From Niveibacterium umoris (lineage in GTDB: Bacteria > Pseudomonadota > Gammaproteobacteria > Burkholderiales > Rhodocyclaceae), in contig NZ_JACIET010000002.1 in assembly GCF_014197015.1 (NCBI RefSeq), forward strand, positions 620,001 through 684,000: a stretch of DNA of 64,000 bases, in the 5' to 3' direction. The notes under the pieces are model-generated. The model had not been told where the DNA came from. It saw only the letters and a list, made by a program, of their open reading frames with translations, and did not search any database. Within the stretch, counting starts at the first letter, position 1. Each line of letters opens with the position of its first letter. The position numbers and the translations under genes are program-made. Of the stretch, positions 24,169-33,262 are shown one piece after another.

Positions 24169-25278
24169 TCAGCCACCGAAGAGTTTCTTGAGGCCCTCGC
24201 CGATTCCGCCGGCGGCTTTGCCGACGCCGCCGACAACGCCCTGCAGGCTGATTCCCAGCCCTTGCGCGACCGAGGCGGCTACCCGCGTCGCCATCATTTC
24301 GTTGAGCGAGAACTTCGGGTCGTCGAGGTTGCCCTGCAGTGAGAAGTCGACACGAACCCGGCCATCGCGATCCTTCAACGAACTGATCACCAGCGAACGC
24401 GGCATGCCCAGGAAGCTGTTGCCATGTTCGGCCAGCTCAAGGTCGCTGAGCGTCAGTTGCCCGGGCGCATTGAGCTTGCGCCGCGCTACTTTGGCGTGAA
24501 TGTTCAGATCCAGCGTGCCGCGCCGCACGCCGGTCTCGGCCGCCTTGATCAGGTAAGGCTCTACCGTATGCAGATCGACCCCGGCGAGCTTCAGCGTCAG
24601 GTCGAGGTCGCGCGTGGCGAGCGTGATATCGCCATCCAGCGACAGGCTGCCTTTGCGTTGGGGCCCTTCGACGCTGCCATCCAGATGCAGGTCGCTGTGT
24701 GCATCCAGCGCTGGTAGCGCGAGGCTGGTGAAGCGTCCGTTGAGTGCGCGTAGCGCGATGCAGTGCGGCTTGCGCGCGACGCTGGCGTCGCAGTAGTCGA
24801 GCGCCGAGTCCGCCAGCGAGATCGCCTCAATCGTGATCCGTCGCGCCGCCGCCGCGGGCGCCGATTGGCTGTTCTCGTCTGCCTCGTCGTGTGGCGCCTC
24901 AAGCACTGCGGGCAACACGCGCAAGTTGCCTTTGCGGGTACGCAGCATCGACAGGTAGGCGGCGTCGAGCGCCACTTCGTGGATCACGATGTCGTGGGAA
25001 AACAGGCTCAGGAGCGAGGGCGACACACGGATGCTGCGTGCGCGCAGTTCCTCAGGCACGGGCCAGTCGGGTGCTGAACGCACCGCTACGTCGTGCAAGG
25101 TCAGCGCATTCCAGCCCACCTCGATCGCGCCGACCGTGCTGCGCTCGCCGAGTGCCGATTCCACTTCGCTCTTCAGTCGGGCAACCGCAAAGTGGAACCC
25201 GACCGGCAGCGCCGCGAGCAAGAGCAGCAACGCGACGAGCGCGCCAAGGAGGATGCGGGAGCGAAGCGGGCGAGACAT
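24169..25278 (-). CDS. DUF748/AsmA-like inner-membrane-anchored protein
   Basis: A 369-residue protein with one N-terminal membrane anchor (about residues 8-28, 'ILLGALVALLLLLAALPVG') and a large periplasmic region of repeated beta strands. The text 'LTLHDVAV', 'IVIHEVALDAAYLS' and later 'DLDLTLKLAGVDLHTVEPY' has the rhythm of DUF748/AsmA proteins, which form long beta grooves thought to carry lipids between membranes. It ends in a Gly-rich tail with 'LKKLFGG', as in DUF748 proteins. Length is short for DUF748 (often over 900), so it is a compact version. It stands alone between the remnant strip and a response regulator. Confidence 0.8.
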   Translation of the reverse strand: MSRPLRSRILLGALVALLLLLAALPVGFHFAVARLKSEVESALGERSTVGAIEVGWNALTLHDVAVRSAPDWPVPEELRARSIRVSPSLLSLFSHDIVIHEVALDAAYLSMLRTRKGNLRVLPAVLEAPHDEADENSQSAPAAAARRITIEAISLADSALDYCDASVARKPHCIALRALNGRFTSLALPALDAHSDLHLDGSVEGPQRKGSLSLDGDITLATRDLDLTLKLAGVDLHTVEPYLIKAAETGVRRGTLDLNIHAKVARRKLNAPGQLTLSDLELAEHGNSFLGMPRSLVISSLKDRDGRVRVDFSLQGNLDDPKFSLNEMMATRVAASVAQGLGISLQGVVGGVGKAAGGIGEGLKKLFGG

Positions 25279-25387
25279 TCTGGCAACTGCGGTGAAGCAG
25301 GAAAGTAGCGGACTGCCGTGATTTTACGCCTGCCCCATCTGGCCGGCGGGCAGCAAGCGGGTGGCGGGTGACGCGGAGCCGATTCCG

Positions 25388-25412
25388 AAAACAAAAGGGG
25401 CCATAAGGCCCC
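25388..25412 (-). terminator. Rho-independent terminator of the response-regulator gene
   Basis: Read on the minus strand: GGGGCC, loop TTAT, GGCCCC (25412 down to 25397), followed by TTTTGTTT. It lies 22 bp beyond the stop of the response-regulator gene. Confidence 0.85.
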
Positions 25413-25434
25413 TCGAAATGCGGTGGAGCAGAGA

Positions 25435-26019
25435 TCAGGCTGCTGAGTCGCCGCTGCCCGCCGGCGCGGCAGCGGTGGTGCCGGTGCTGGTCACGACGCG
25501 ACGCGGCACCATGTCGGCATCCAGCAGGCGTTCGATGCGGGCGAAAACTTCGAGCCGCGAAAAGGGCTTCTTCATGAAGTCGTCGGCGCCGATGCGCGTG
25601 CCGAAGAACTGCTCGGTCGCCTGCTCATTGCCGCTGATCATGATCACCGGAATGTCGCGGGTCACCGCGTCGCGGCGCAAGGTACGCAGCGCGGCAAAGC
25701 CGTTCATGCCGGGCAGCACGATGTCGAGGAAGATGATGTCAGGCGTCAGGTCGCGTGCGATCTCGATGCCTTCTTCGGCGGTGAGCGCTTCGAGCGTGAC
25801 GTAACCGGCCGAATTGAGCATCTTGCGCAGCGCGGCAACAATGGTTGGCGAATCATCGACGATCAGCGCGCTGGTCCCCGGCCGCGCATCGTGACGTTCT
25901 CGCACGCGCCGATCCGCGGGCGGCGCAACGTTGGCCGGCGCCGGTTCCGGTGCGGCCTCAGGCTGATGCGACGGCGAAGTCTTGCCGAGAATCGATTTGA
26001 GCTGATCGAAAAGTCCCAC
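25435..26019 (-). CDS. Response regulator, single receiver domain with N-terminal linker
   Basis: A 194-residue protein starting with GTG at 26019; an AGAGGG box precedes it. The receiver domain spans residues ~50-170 with the acidic pair D55-D56, phosphoacceptor D99 in 'IIFLDIVLPGMNG', a Ser in 'VIMISG', and K151 in 'FMKKPFSR'. No output domain follows, so it signals through protein contacts, as CheY-like and PilG/PilH-like proteins do. The first ~48 residues are a Pro/Ala-rich linker with an amphipathic start 'MGLFDQLKSILGK'. No sensor kinase is next to it. Confidence 0.9.
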   Translation of the reverse strand: MGLFDQLKSILGKTSPSHQPEAAPEPAPANVAPPADRRVRERHDARPGTSALIVDDSPTIVAALRKMLNSAGYVTLEALTAEEGIEIARDLTPDIIFLDIVLPGMNGFAALRTLRRDAVTRDIPVIMISGNEQATEQFFGTRIGADDFMKKPFSRLEVFARIERLLDADMVPRRVVTSTGTTAAAPAGSGDSAA

Positions 26020-26306
26020 GATAACCCTCTGCCAAGTGCGCCCGGCCGATTGACCGGGGCGGAACGCAATAACGCCGGATCATACCGGCGGCATGCGCGG
26101 GATGCCTTGACCGAATGTGCCCGGCCTCATGCGCGGTGAGGCGATCGTCACGCTTTCGATCATTCCGGGCCGCCCGGCACTCCCCGCAATGCTGATCGTC
26201 CGGCCGCCGCGACCGTGGCCGGAAGCGGCCGCACTTCACGGCCGCAGATATGCCATTGCGATATGCTCCCCGCCTACCCAGACAACACCGCGTTCGGAAT
26301 TCGCCC

Positions 26307-29300
26307 ATGCCCGGTCCCAGCCTCTCCGCTCTGCTGTCGCGCAGCTTCTCAGACGCGAACCGGCTCCTGCGCCTGACCACGCCACTTGGGGACGACGCCC
26401 TGCTGGTGGAAACCGCCCACATCCGCGAGTCAATCGGAAACGGCGGATTCGAGCTGGACCTGCATCTGCTCAGCGAAGATGCACACATCGCGCACAAGCG
26501 CCTGGTCGGGCAAGCGGTATCGCTGTACCTGCTGACCGATGGCACGGCCGGCCCGCGCGAGCGGCCCTTTCATGGTCATGTCACCGGATTCGGCATCCTC
26601 GGCGCCGACGGTGGCTTCGCCCGCTACCGCATGCGGGTGCAGCCCTGGCTGGCCTTCCTGGGCCATAACCGCGACAGCTGGGCGTTCCAGGACAAGAACG
26701 TCGTCGCGATCCTCGACGACATCTTCAGCGGCTGGCAGGGTCAAGGCGCGTTGGCGCCGCAATGGCGCTGGGACCTGGCGGAACCCGACCAGCTGCTGCC
26801 GCGCAGCCTGTGTGTCCAGGCGGGCGAAAGCGACCTCGCCTTCGTCGAACGCCTGCTCGCTGAAGAGGGGCTGTTCTACTGGTTCGAACACGCGGCCGAT
26901 GCGCACACACTTGTCATTGCCGATCACAACGGTGCCTTTGCGCAGCCAGAGCGCATCCGCTTCCACCGCGCCGCCGCCACCGAGCGCAGCGATACGGTGC
27001 AGCGCGCGGTGCCGATTGCGCGCTGCGTCCCCACGGGGGTGCGCATCGCAAGCTGGGATTACCGCGCGCATCAACGCATCGTTGCTCAAACGGCAGTTGC
27101 CAGCAGCGCACCGCTTGATCTGCCGCGCGACGACACGCCGGGGCTCTACAGCTTTGCCACTGAGTCAGACGGCGATCGTTACGCCACACGGCAGCTGCAG
27201 GCCTGGCAAGCGCGCGCACTGCAATACCGGCTGCGCGGCAGCGTACGCCGTCTCGCGCCCGCCCAACGCATCCTGCTCACGGACTCCCCGCTCGGCCGGC
27301 CCGACGATGTGGCCGGTGTCGAACTCGCGATCCTCGAAGTCGAACATCGCGCGCGAAACAACCTCTCTGCCGACGTGTTGGCCCAGGTTGAAGCACTGCT
27401 CGGCGTCCTGCCCGCCCATGCCGGCAGCGTCCGCAACGACAGTGACACGCCGCTGTACCAGAACGGCGTGCTGGCGATCCCGGCCGACACGCCCTACCGG
27501 CCGCTCGACCGCGACGAACACGGCGCACGCATCCACCCCAAGCCCACGATGCGCGGTACGCACACCGCTATCGTGGTCGGTAGCCAGGGCAGCCCCCTCC
27601 TCGCCGACCGCGACGGCCGCATCAAGATCCAGCTGCCCTGGCTGCGCGGTAGCCAGTCGCACAGCCGCCAGCCCCACCCCAGCGGTGATGACAACGCGGC
27701 CGCGAATGAAAGCGTCGGCACCTGGGTACGCGTCGCCAGCGCGCTGGCGGGTGACAACTGGGGCGCGCATTTCACGCCGCGCATAGGTCAGGAAGTGCTG
27801 GTCGAATTCTCTGAAGGCGACATCGACAGGCCGGTGGTGGTCGGGCTTGCCTACAACGGACGTGGGCAGGAAAACGCCCAAGGCAATGCAGTTTCCGCCG
27901 GTGCGGCCAAGGCGACCGGCAACGCGCCCGCGTGGTTTCCTGGCACCACAGGGGCCCACGCGCACAAGCCGGTCTTCTCGGGCATCAAAACGCAAGCGCT
28001 AGCAGCGAGCCAGTCCCGCGCCGGCGGCCACAACGCGCTGATCTTTGACGCCACGCCGGGGCAAGACGGCCTGCGCCTCTCCACGACCCAGTTCGACAGC
28101 CGCCTGCAACTGGGGCACCTGCGCGCGCAGACCGACAACGCGCGCGAAGCGGCGCGTGGTCATGGTGCGGAACTGGCCACGAGCGCTGCCGGCGCCGTGC
28201 GTGCCGGGCAGGGCCTGCAAGTCTCGGCCGGCGAAGCGGGCCATCGCGGTGCGTCGCATGTCGATGCGAGTGGTGCCAGCGCAGTGCTGGAGAGCAGCAG
28301 TGAGCTTGCGACAGCCCTCGCCAAGGCGGCGAGCACCTCTCGCGCGAAACTGCCGAAAGACCCGTCGGAGCCCAAGCAACTGCCGCCGCTCGCGGGCTGC
28401 ACAAGTCAGACCAAGGATCTGGCTGAAACCACTGCTTGCGGGCAAAGTCCCGCCGGCATCGCCGGCGGCACCGGAACCGCCGCCGCCTGGGCTGCGCCGC
28501 ACCTCTCACTGTTTGGCGAGGCGAGCATCGCGTTCGCCACGCCGGCGCACAGTACCGCGGTTGCCAATCACCTCATCGTCACCGCCGGCCAAAGCCTCGA
28601 AGCCGCCGCGCAGGGAGCGATCCGCTGGGCCAGTGGCGGTGGCCTCGTGCTTTACACCGTTGGCAAGAAAGCCGATGCCACCCGCCCGATCACTGACGCT
28701 GGCATCAAACTGCACGCGGTAGCCGGAAAAGTCACCGCGCACGCCCACGACAACACCGCCACCGTCGCCGCGCAAAAGCAGGTCGCCCTCTCCAGCACGC
28801 ACGCCAGCGTGCAGATCAGCGCCAAGAGCCACGTCCACCTCACCGCCGCCGGTGCCGCGATCCAGATCGAAGGCGGCAACATCACCCTCACCGCACCAGG
28901 CAGCGTGAAGCTCAAGGCGAGTCAGAAGAACTTGACTGGGGGGGCGAGAGCGAGCAGCGAGTTGCCATGCATGCCGAAGAGCAACGGAGAAGAAGGTGAT
29001 CGTTACTTCGTGCTGAAGTCACATAAGGGCGAACCTATTGCCAATCGCCGCTATAGGGCAAAGTCGGGCAACGTCGCGATCGAGGGTGTGACAGGACCAA
29101 ATGGCGAAACAAAAATACTTGAAGGCTTCATCGATCAGATTGCACGGTTCGAACTCGTGAATGAAGTGTTTGATGAGCACTTCATACTGACTGACCCCAT
29201 CGGGCAACCGATAGCCAACATGACTTATCGCATTAGAGCCGAGGGTGGTGCATTGATCGATGGTGTAACCGATGACCAAGGTCGCACAAGCCTATACAAG

Positions 29301-29372
29301 AATGACGCCATCGAGTCCGTCGAACTCCTTTTCATTCCCCACGAACACTCGAACGGCGAAGGAGGCGACTGA
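26307..29372 (+). CDS. vgrG: VgrG-type spike protein of the type VI secretion system with a C-terminal transthyretin-like extension
   Basis: 1021 residues from ATG 26307. The gp27-like N-terminal domain (about 1-380) begins 'LSRSFSDANRLLRLTTPLG'. A gp5-like OB/needle region follows, with 'LPWLRGSQSHSRQ', 'TWVRVASALAGDNWGAHFTP' and 'GQEVLVEFSEGDIDRPVVVG'. DUF2345 then follows to about residue 875. Residues ~893-1008 are two ~55-residue repeats, each with '(Y/H)F(V/I)L', 'G(E/Q)PIAN' and 'G.T...G.T', a transthyretin/carrier-like adaptor that probably holds the effector encoded next. The coding sequence changes abruptly to lower GC near 28930, at the start of this extension. The stop overlaps the NlpC/P60 gene (TGATG). 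No other structural T6SS gene is adjacent. Confidence 0.93.
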   Translation: MPGPSLSALLSRSFSDANRLLRLTTPLGDDALLVETAHIRESIGNGGFELDLHLLSEDAHIAHKRLVGQAVSLYLLTDGTAGPRERPFHGHVTGFGILGADGGFARYRMRVQPWLAFLGHNRDSWAFQDKNVVAILDDIFSGWQGQGALAPQWRWDLAEPDQLLPRSLCVQAGESDLAFVERLLAEEGLFYWFEHAADAHTLVIADHNGAFAQPERIRFHRAAATERSDTVQRAVPIARCVPTGVRIASWDYRAHQRIVAQTAVASSAPLDLPRDDTPGLYSFATESDGDRYATRQLQAWQARALQYRLRGSVRRLAPAQRILLTDSPLGRPDDVAGVELAILEVEHRARNNLSADVLAQVEALLGVLPAHAGSVRNDSDTPLYQNGVLAIPADTPYRPLDRDEHGARIHPKPTMRGTHTAIVVGSQGSPLLADRDGRIKIQLPWLRGSQSHSRQPHPSGDDNAAANESVGTWVRVASALAGDNWGAHFTPRIGQEVLVEFSEGDIDRPVVVGLAYNGRGQENAQGNAVSAGAAKATGNAPAWFPGTTGAHAHKPVFSGIKTQALAASQSRAGGHNALIFDATPGQDGLRLSTTQFDSRLQLGHLRAQTDNAREAARGHGAELATSAAGAVRAGQGLQVSAGEAGHRGASHVDASGASAVLESSSELATALAKAASTSRAKLPKDPSEPKQLPPLAGCTSQTKDLAETTACGQSPAGIAGGTGTAAAWAAPHLSLFGEASIAFATPAHSTAVANHLIVTAGQSLEAAAQGAIRWASGGGLVLYTVGKKADATRPITDAGIKLHAVAGKVTAHAHDNTATVAAQKQVALSSTHASVQISAKSHVHLTAAGAAIQIEGGNITLTAPGSVKLKASQKNLTGGARASSELPCMPKSNGEEGDRYFVLKSHKGEPIANRRYRAKSGNVAIEGVTGPNGETKILEGFIDQIARFELVNEVFDEHFILTDPIGQPIANMTYRIRAEGGALIDGVTDDQGRTSLYKNDAIESVELLFIPHEHSNGEGGD

Positions 29373-29932
29373 TGGCCGAAACACTTATCGCAAGATCGGT
29401 CACCAGCGAACGGTCTAACACTCAGGGAAAGGAGTGCACCGTCGGGCGCTATCTCTCTGAAGCCGAAGGCTGGAAGATCGTGGAAGTCGCAGCAACATGG
29501 GAGGGAACGCCTTACCAGATGGTCGGCGCCCGCTCTGAAAAAGGGATAGTAGGAGACTGTTCCGGCACCACATTCAAGATCTATACCGAGGCCGGTTTTC
29601 CCTATGGTTACAGGATGACAGCGGACTTCGTAGCCTACGTCACAGAGACAAATCGTTTCCGCGAAATTGATCCCGCGACACAACCGATGCAAGCAGGTGA
29701 CGTGTTGTTCTGGACTGGACACATGGCGATCTTTGCGCCCTTTCCGGAAGGGCACCCTAAACGCGAAACCGGCGTCATGAAAGCGGGCAAGGCCATACAG
29801 AACAATATGTACACAGCATTCAACGCAAAGCGCAACGTGCCGTATGGCCCATACAACATCGCAACGTTTCGCGGTGATAAGTATCGCGTGTTCAGGTATT
29901 TCTTTCTGCCGGGAGAGGCCGGATGCAAATGA
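29372..29932 (+). CDS. NlpC/P60-like peptidoglycan hydrolase, probable VgrG-delivered effector
   Basis: A 186-residue protein; GGAGG precedes the ATG, which shares its A with the vgrG stop. The catalytic Cys is C63 in 'GDCSGTTFKIY', and the His is H117 in 'GDVLFWTGHMAIF', the NlpC/P60 pair used for cutting peptide crosslinks in peptidoglycan. There is no signal peptide, as expected for a T6SS cargo, and no lipoprotein motif. Its position, immediately after the VgrG carrying adaptor repeats and before a secreted protein, indicates an effector. The next gene overlaps by 10 bp. Confidence 0.82.
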   Translation: MAETLIARSVTSERSNTQGKECTVGRYLSEAEGWKIVEVAATWEGTPYQMVGARSEKGIVGDCSGTTFKIYTEAGFPYGYRMTADFVAYVTETNRFREIDPATQPMQAGDVLFWTGHMAIFAPFPEGHPKRETGVMKAGKAIQNNMYTAFNAKRNVPYGPYNIATFRGDKYRVFRYFFLPGEAGCK

Positions 29933-30861
29933 TGCGACAGGGCATTAGTACGGCCCTCTGCTATATGCTCTTCGCAGCAGGGCCTGCAATTGCATGGGAG
30001 TCGGAATCCGGCGCGGTTTTTCCGGCGCTCGTCGGCACCCTGCCCGAAGGCATTTCCCTCAAGGCCACAAACGTCAGGCTTTCTGCCGAAAGCGTCGTTA
30101 TCGAATACACGCTGCAAAACTCGACGGTAAAGCCAAAGTCATTCAAGCTATCGAGCTACCTCGCGCCATTCGGTTGGCAAGGCGCAGCCGCCGAATACAA
30201 CGACCTGCATTTTCCAGAAGTAGCGCTAAAGGTCGATGGCAAACCGCAGATACCGCGAACCAGAGTTTCTGCTCTACTCGACGGTGACGAAATTGCCGCC
30301 TCGCTCCGTCGTAGCGCCATAGACCCCTACTTGGTAGCACGAGAAGACGTTAAGACGGACGAACGCGCGATAGCGAAGAGGGTCGCTCAGAAGCAATTGC
30401 CGGCAGAGGCATTTCGGGCTGGACTGCCGATCTGGCAGCTCCAGGTCACGCGTTCATGGCTAATTCGACTTTCGGTCCAGCGCGAAACGGTACTCGGGCT
30501 GCGTTATCGAGTGAGGCCGGCGTTCCGCCCGGTCAAGGTTGGGGGAAGCGATTGGCAATCATTGATCCTCCAGCATTGCGGCAACCCAAAACAAGTCGGG
30601 GAAGCACTGGCAGAGCTCGAACCATCGTCTCCAGAGTATCGAAACGTAGAGGTCTACACGATTCCGGTGAAGGTCGCGAATGCACAAGCGTCCGATGTCG
30701 ATCTCAGCATTGATTTGCAGGCGAAAGGCAGTGGAAGTAAACGCGCAAGCGCTTCCTTGACCTGCAATGCCTACTCCGGGACGGGTCAGCTGGGGTTGCC
30801 GTCGGTTTCGACCACGCAGGTGCTCTCGCCATCACAGCTCTCTGTTCTTGTTATCTACTGA
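29923..30861 (+). CDS. Periplasmic protein, probable immunity to the NlpC/P60-like effector
   Basis: A 312-residue protein with a signal peptide of about 24 residues ('ALCYMLFAAGPAIA'). The mature part is beta-rich, resembling an immunoglobulin-like fold, with no catalytic motif that I recognise. It overlaps the effector gene by 10 bp and has the same low-GC codon use, which is the usual layout for a periplasmic immunity protein. It is larger than most immunity proteins, so an accessory role in effector loading is an alternative. The 31 bp to the next gene suggest one operon. Confidence 0.6.
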   Translation: MQMMRQGISTALCYMLFAAGPAIAWESESGAVFPALVGTLPEGISLKATNVRLSAESVVIEYTLQNSTVKPKSFKLSSYLAPFGWQGAAAEYNDLHFPEVALKVDGKPQIPRTRVSALLDGDEIAASLRRSAIDPYLVAREDVKTDERAIAKRVAQKQLPAEAFRAGLPIWQLQVTRSWLIRLSVQRETVLGLRYRVRPAFRPVKVGGSDWQSLILQHCGNPKQVGEALAELEPSSPEYRNVEVYTIPVKVANAQASDVDLSIDLQAKGSGSKRASASLTCNAYSGTGQLGLPSVSTTQVLSPSQLSVLVIY

Positions 30862-30892
30862 CTAATCGCGCAACTCGACTCGACGGAGCACC

Positions 30893-31489
30893 ATGCTCAT
30901 CATCAAGAATGGCCAACTCACCGCGAAAAGTGACAAAAGTCCGATTGTCGTTACCGTTTGCCATGTCGCATGGTTTGATCTGACAAAGACCTATCAGATC
31001 GCCAATGCACCCGCACGAACAAGCAGCCTTGTGTTCACTGGTGCAGATTTGAATTTCGTCGCACGAGTTCTTTACGCCGAGTCGTCGGGCTCTGCCAAGG
31101 TTACAGATCGGGACGAACGGATGAAGGAAAAGGCCGCGATTCTGAACGTCAAGCATTTCCGGCTCAACCGGATGGGTTACCCAAATCGCCACGCGCCCCA
31201 AACATTCACTGACGTTTGCCAAGCCAAAGGGCAGTTCGAATCGGTCTACAGCGGGACACCGAAATTCTCGGGCTCCGACCCGGACACCTATGAATCACTG
31301 TCAAAGCCTGAGTGCTTCGATCTTGAAGAGGCCATTGACGCGGTTCGGGAATTCCTCAAGGCAGGTCCGAACAGCGACTACCTCTTTGACAACTTCCGCG
31401 GTGGTCGCGGCTCACGAGGGACGACGATTGGGCAAACACGGTTCTGGTTATCACCGGAAGGCGAGCGGCTGTATGAAAAACATGAATAG
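30893..31489 (+). CDS. SleB-like cell-wall hydrolase, probable second type VI effector
   Basis: A 198-residue protein without a signal peptide. It has the Hydrolase_2/SleB pattern: 'DLNFVARVLYAESSG' with likely catalytic E63, then 'KEKAAILNVKHFRLNRMGYP', 'TFTDVCQAKGQFESVYSG' and a C-terminal 'DNFRGGRGSRGTTIG'. SleB-type enzymes are lytic transglycosylases acting on glycan strands, so this would complement the peptide-cutting NlpC/P60 effector before it. Sequence match is partial; the fold assignment is moderately sure, the activity is inferred. It overlaps the following signal-peptide gene. Confidence 0.7.
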   Translation: MLIIKNGQLTAKSDKSPIVVTVCHVAWFDLTKTYQIANAPARTSSLVFTGADLNFVARVLYAESSGSAKVTDRDERMKEKAAILNVKHFRLNRMGYPNRHAPQTFTDVCQAKGQFESVYSGTPKFSGSDPDTYESLSKPECFDLEEAIDAVREFLKAGPNSDYLFDNFRGGRGSRGTTIGQTRFWLSPEGERLYEKHE

Positions 31490-31997
31490 GGAATTCACCG
31501 TATTTGCCGCACTCGCGATAGCGTTCGCCGCACCGGATTGCGCTTCCGCTACCGATTGTGGCGCGGCAAAGTGTGCCCCGTCTTTTGATGACTACCCTGT
31601 GGTCGAACACAGCCGACTGTTCCCATCGGTCACCCTCGTCCTACAAACCAAACTTGCCAAGAAGTACCGGACGGTCATCACTCAGCAGTCTCGCCAGGAC
31701 CCAGACTTTGCCGGCCATTATCGGGTTGCGACCTGGGGATGCGGTACCGATTGCCACGGCTTTGCGATCATCAACAAACGCAATGGCAAGGTCTATACGG
31801 TGCCGGATCTGGAGTATGTCGCCGGCGTCATGGGCAACGGAGAAGATCGATTGGCCTATCGTGTCGAAAGCCGCTTATTCATCGTCACGGGGCGCAAGAA
31901 CGACGAGGACGAGGGCAAGTTCTACTATCTGTGGAACGGCAGCTCCCTCAAGCTCATCTTTAAGAGCGAAATCGCGAAGGAATCATTTGAGGACTAG
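31473..31997 (+). CDS. Secreted protein, probable immunity to the SleB-like effector
   Basis: 174 residues from ATG 31473 (a second ATG, three codons later, is also possible). A signal peptide ends near 'PDCASATDC'. The mature part has paired cysteines and the motif 'DPDFAGHYRVATWGCGTDC', which I recall from a family of small secreted proteobacterial proteins without known function. Its start lies inside the end of the SleB-like gene (17-bp overlap), and the operon terminator follows at 32054. Effector-immunity pairing is inferred from position and export signal. Confidence 0.6.
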   Translation: MKNMNREFTVFAALAIAFAAPDCASATDCGAAKCAPSFDDYPVVEHSRLFPSVTLVLQTKLAKKYRTVITQQSRQDPDFAGHYRVATWGCGTDCHGFAIINKRNGKVYTVPDLEYVAGVMGNGEDRLAYRVESRLFIVTGRKNDEDEGKFYYLWNGSSLKLIFKSEIAKESFED

Positions 31998-32053
31998 ACA
32001 GACTTGGCTCGTGTGCTTCTTTCGGTACGAATAGCGCACTGGTCGGATAAAGC

Positions 32054-32083
32054 ACGAGCACCCTCGGGTGCTCGTTTGTTTTC
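32054..32083 (+). terminator. Rho-independent terminator of the vgrG-effector operon
   Basis: ACGAGCACCC and GGGTGCTCGT (32054-32075) form the stem, followed by TTGTTTTC. It lies 57 bp past the last gene and just before the convergent AI-2E-family gene. Confidence 0.85.
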
Positions 32084-32105
32084 TGGTGAATGGATGAGCG
32101 TGAAA

Positions 32106-33173
32106 TCAGATTTCGTCCTTTGCCGGCCACGCATCCCCGATCCACGCATCCAGCAAGGTGTAAGTCACCGCGAGTACGACTGGGCCGATGAAGAGGCCAA
32201 CCAGGCCGAAGGCGAACAGGCCGCCGATGACGCCGGCGAAGATCAGCAGCAGCGGGAGGTCGGCGCCTTTCTTGATCAGCCAGGGGCGCAGGATGTTGTC
32301 GAGCGAGCCGACGACCAGGGTCCACACCAGCAGCACCGTGCCCCAGGTGGTGTCACCGGTCCAGTAAAGCCAGCCGACCGCCGGGGCGAGGACCAGGATG
32401 GGGCCGATCTGCGCGAGGCAGCACATGAACATGACGGCGGTGAGCAGTCCGGCAAACGGCACGCCGCAGATCAGCAGGCCGAGCCCCCCGAGGGTCGATT
32501 GCACCAGCGCGGTCACGACGATGCCCATTGCGACGCCGCGGATCGCTTGGCCGGCGAGGATCACCACCCGGTCGCCCTGGTCGCCGGCAAGGCGGCGGGC
32601 GAACCCGCGGACGCCGCGCGCAGCCTGTTCGCCGGTGCTGTAGAGGATGCCGGCGATCGCGACGGTGAGCAGGAACTGGATGACGACCAGGCCAAGGCTG
32701 CCCGCATGCGAGGCGGTCCACTTCAATGCGGTGCCGGCGTAGGGCTTGATCGTTGCGAGGATCGGTGCGATGCCGCTTTCGGTAATCCCCTGCCACGTTG
32801 CGGAAAGTTTCTCGCCGACCAGCGGCACGGTTGCCAGCCAGGCCGGCGGTGCCGGGACGGTGGCGTCCTGCAGGCGCGGCACGAGTTCTGCGACCTTGTT
32901 GGCGTTGGTAACGACAGTGGTGATCGCGATCGTCAGCGGCACGAACAGGACCAGCAGCAGGACGCCGACCATCACCGCGGTGGCGAGGCTACGTCGCCCC
33001 CACAGGCGTTTCTGCAAGCCGATCATCAGCGGCCAGGTCGCCACCACCACCATCGTTGCCCAGATCAGGCCGCCGATGAAGGGTTGCAGCACCCACAGCG
33101 AGGCAAAGATCAGGAAGGCGATCGTGATGACGGCAAGCAGCGTGCGGGTCACTTCGGTCTTCGGGGCATCCAT
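32106..33173 (-). CDS. AI-2E family (PerM/YdiK type) membrane transporter
   Basis: A 355-residue inner-membrane protein with about eight hydrophobic segments, two at the N-terminus ('LLAVITIAFLIFASLWVLQPF') and a block at the C-terminus. The family signature is 'LPLLLIFAGVIGGLFAFGLVG' followed by 'FIGPVVLAV', with a periplasmic amphipathic middle around residues 90-180. Members export or import small molecules, including autoinducer-2 in some cases; the substrate here is unknown. The C-terminal 'DAWIGDAWPAKDEI' is short and cytoplasmic. It is convergent with the T6SS operon. Confidence 0.88.
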   Translation of the reverse strand: MDAPKTEVTRTLLAVITIAFLIFASLWVLQPFIGGLIWATMVVVATWPLMIGLQKRLWGRRSLATAVMVGVLLLVLFVPLTIAITTVVTNANKVAELVPRLQDATVPAPPAWLATVPLVGEKLSATWQGITESGIAPILATIKPYAGTALKWTASHAGSLGLVVIQFLLTVAIAGILYSTGEQAARGVRGFARRLAGDQGDRVVILAGQAIRGVAMGIVVTALVQSTLGGLGLLICGVPFAGLLTAVMFMCCLAQIGPILVLAPAVGWLYWTGDTTWGTVLLVWTLVVGSLDNILRPWLIKKGADLPLLLIFAGVIGGLFAFGLVGLFIGPVVLAVTYTLLDAWIGDAWPAKDEI

Positions 33174-33262
33174 GGCGGGGGCCTATGCGAAGTTGTGGAA
33201 GCCCGATTCTGATCCCCTCACATGACGACGCAAAGCGGAACGTCAACATTCCCGCGATGGGC

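Noticed and set aside
32004-33212. A 402-codon open frame antisense to the AI-2E-family permease
   Set aside because: The product is a compositionally biased Asp/Gln/Gly-rich chain; the permease on the other strand is clearly the coding strand.
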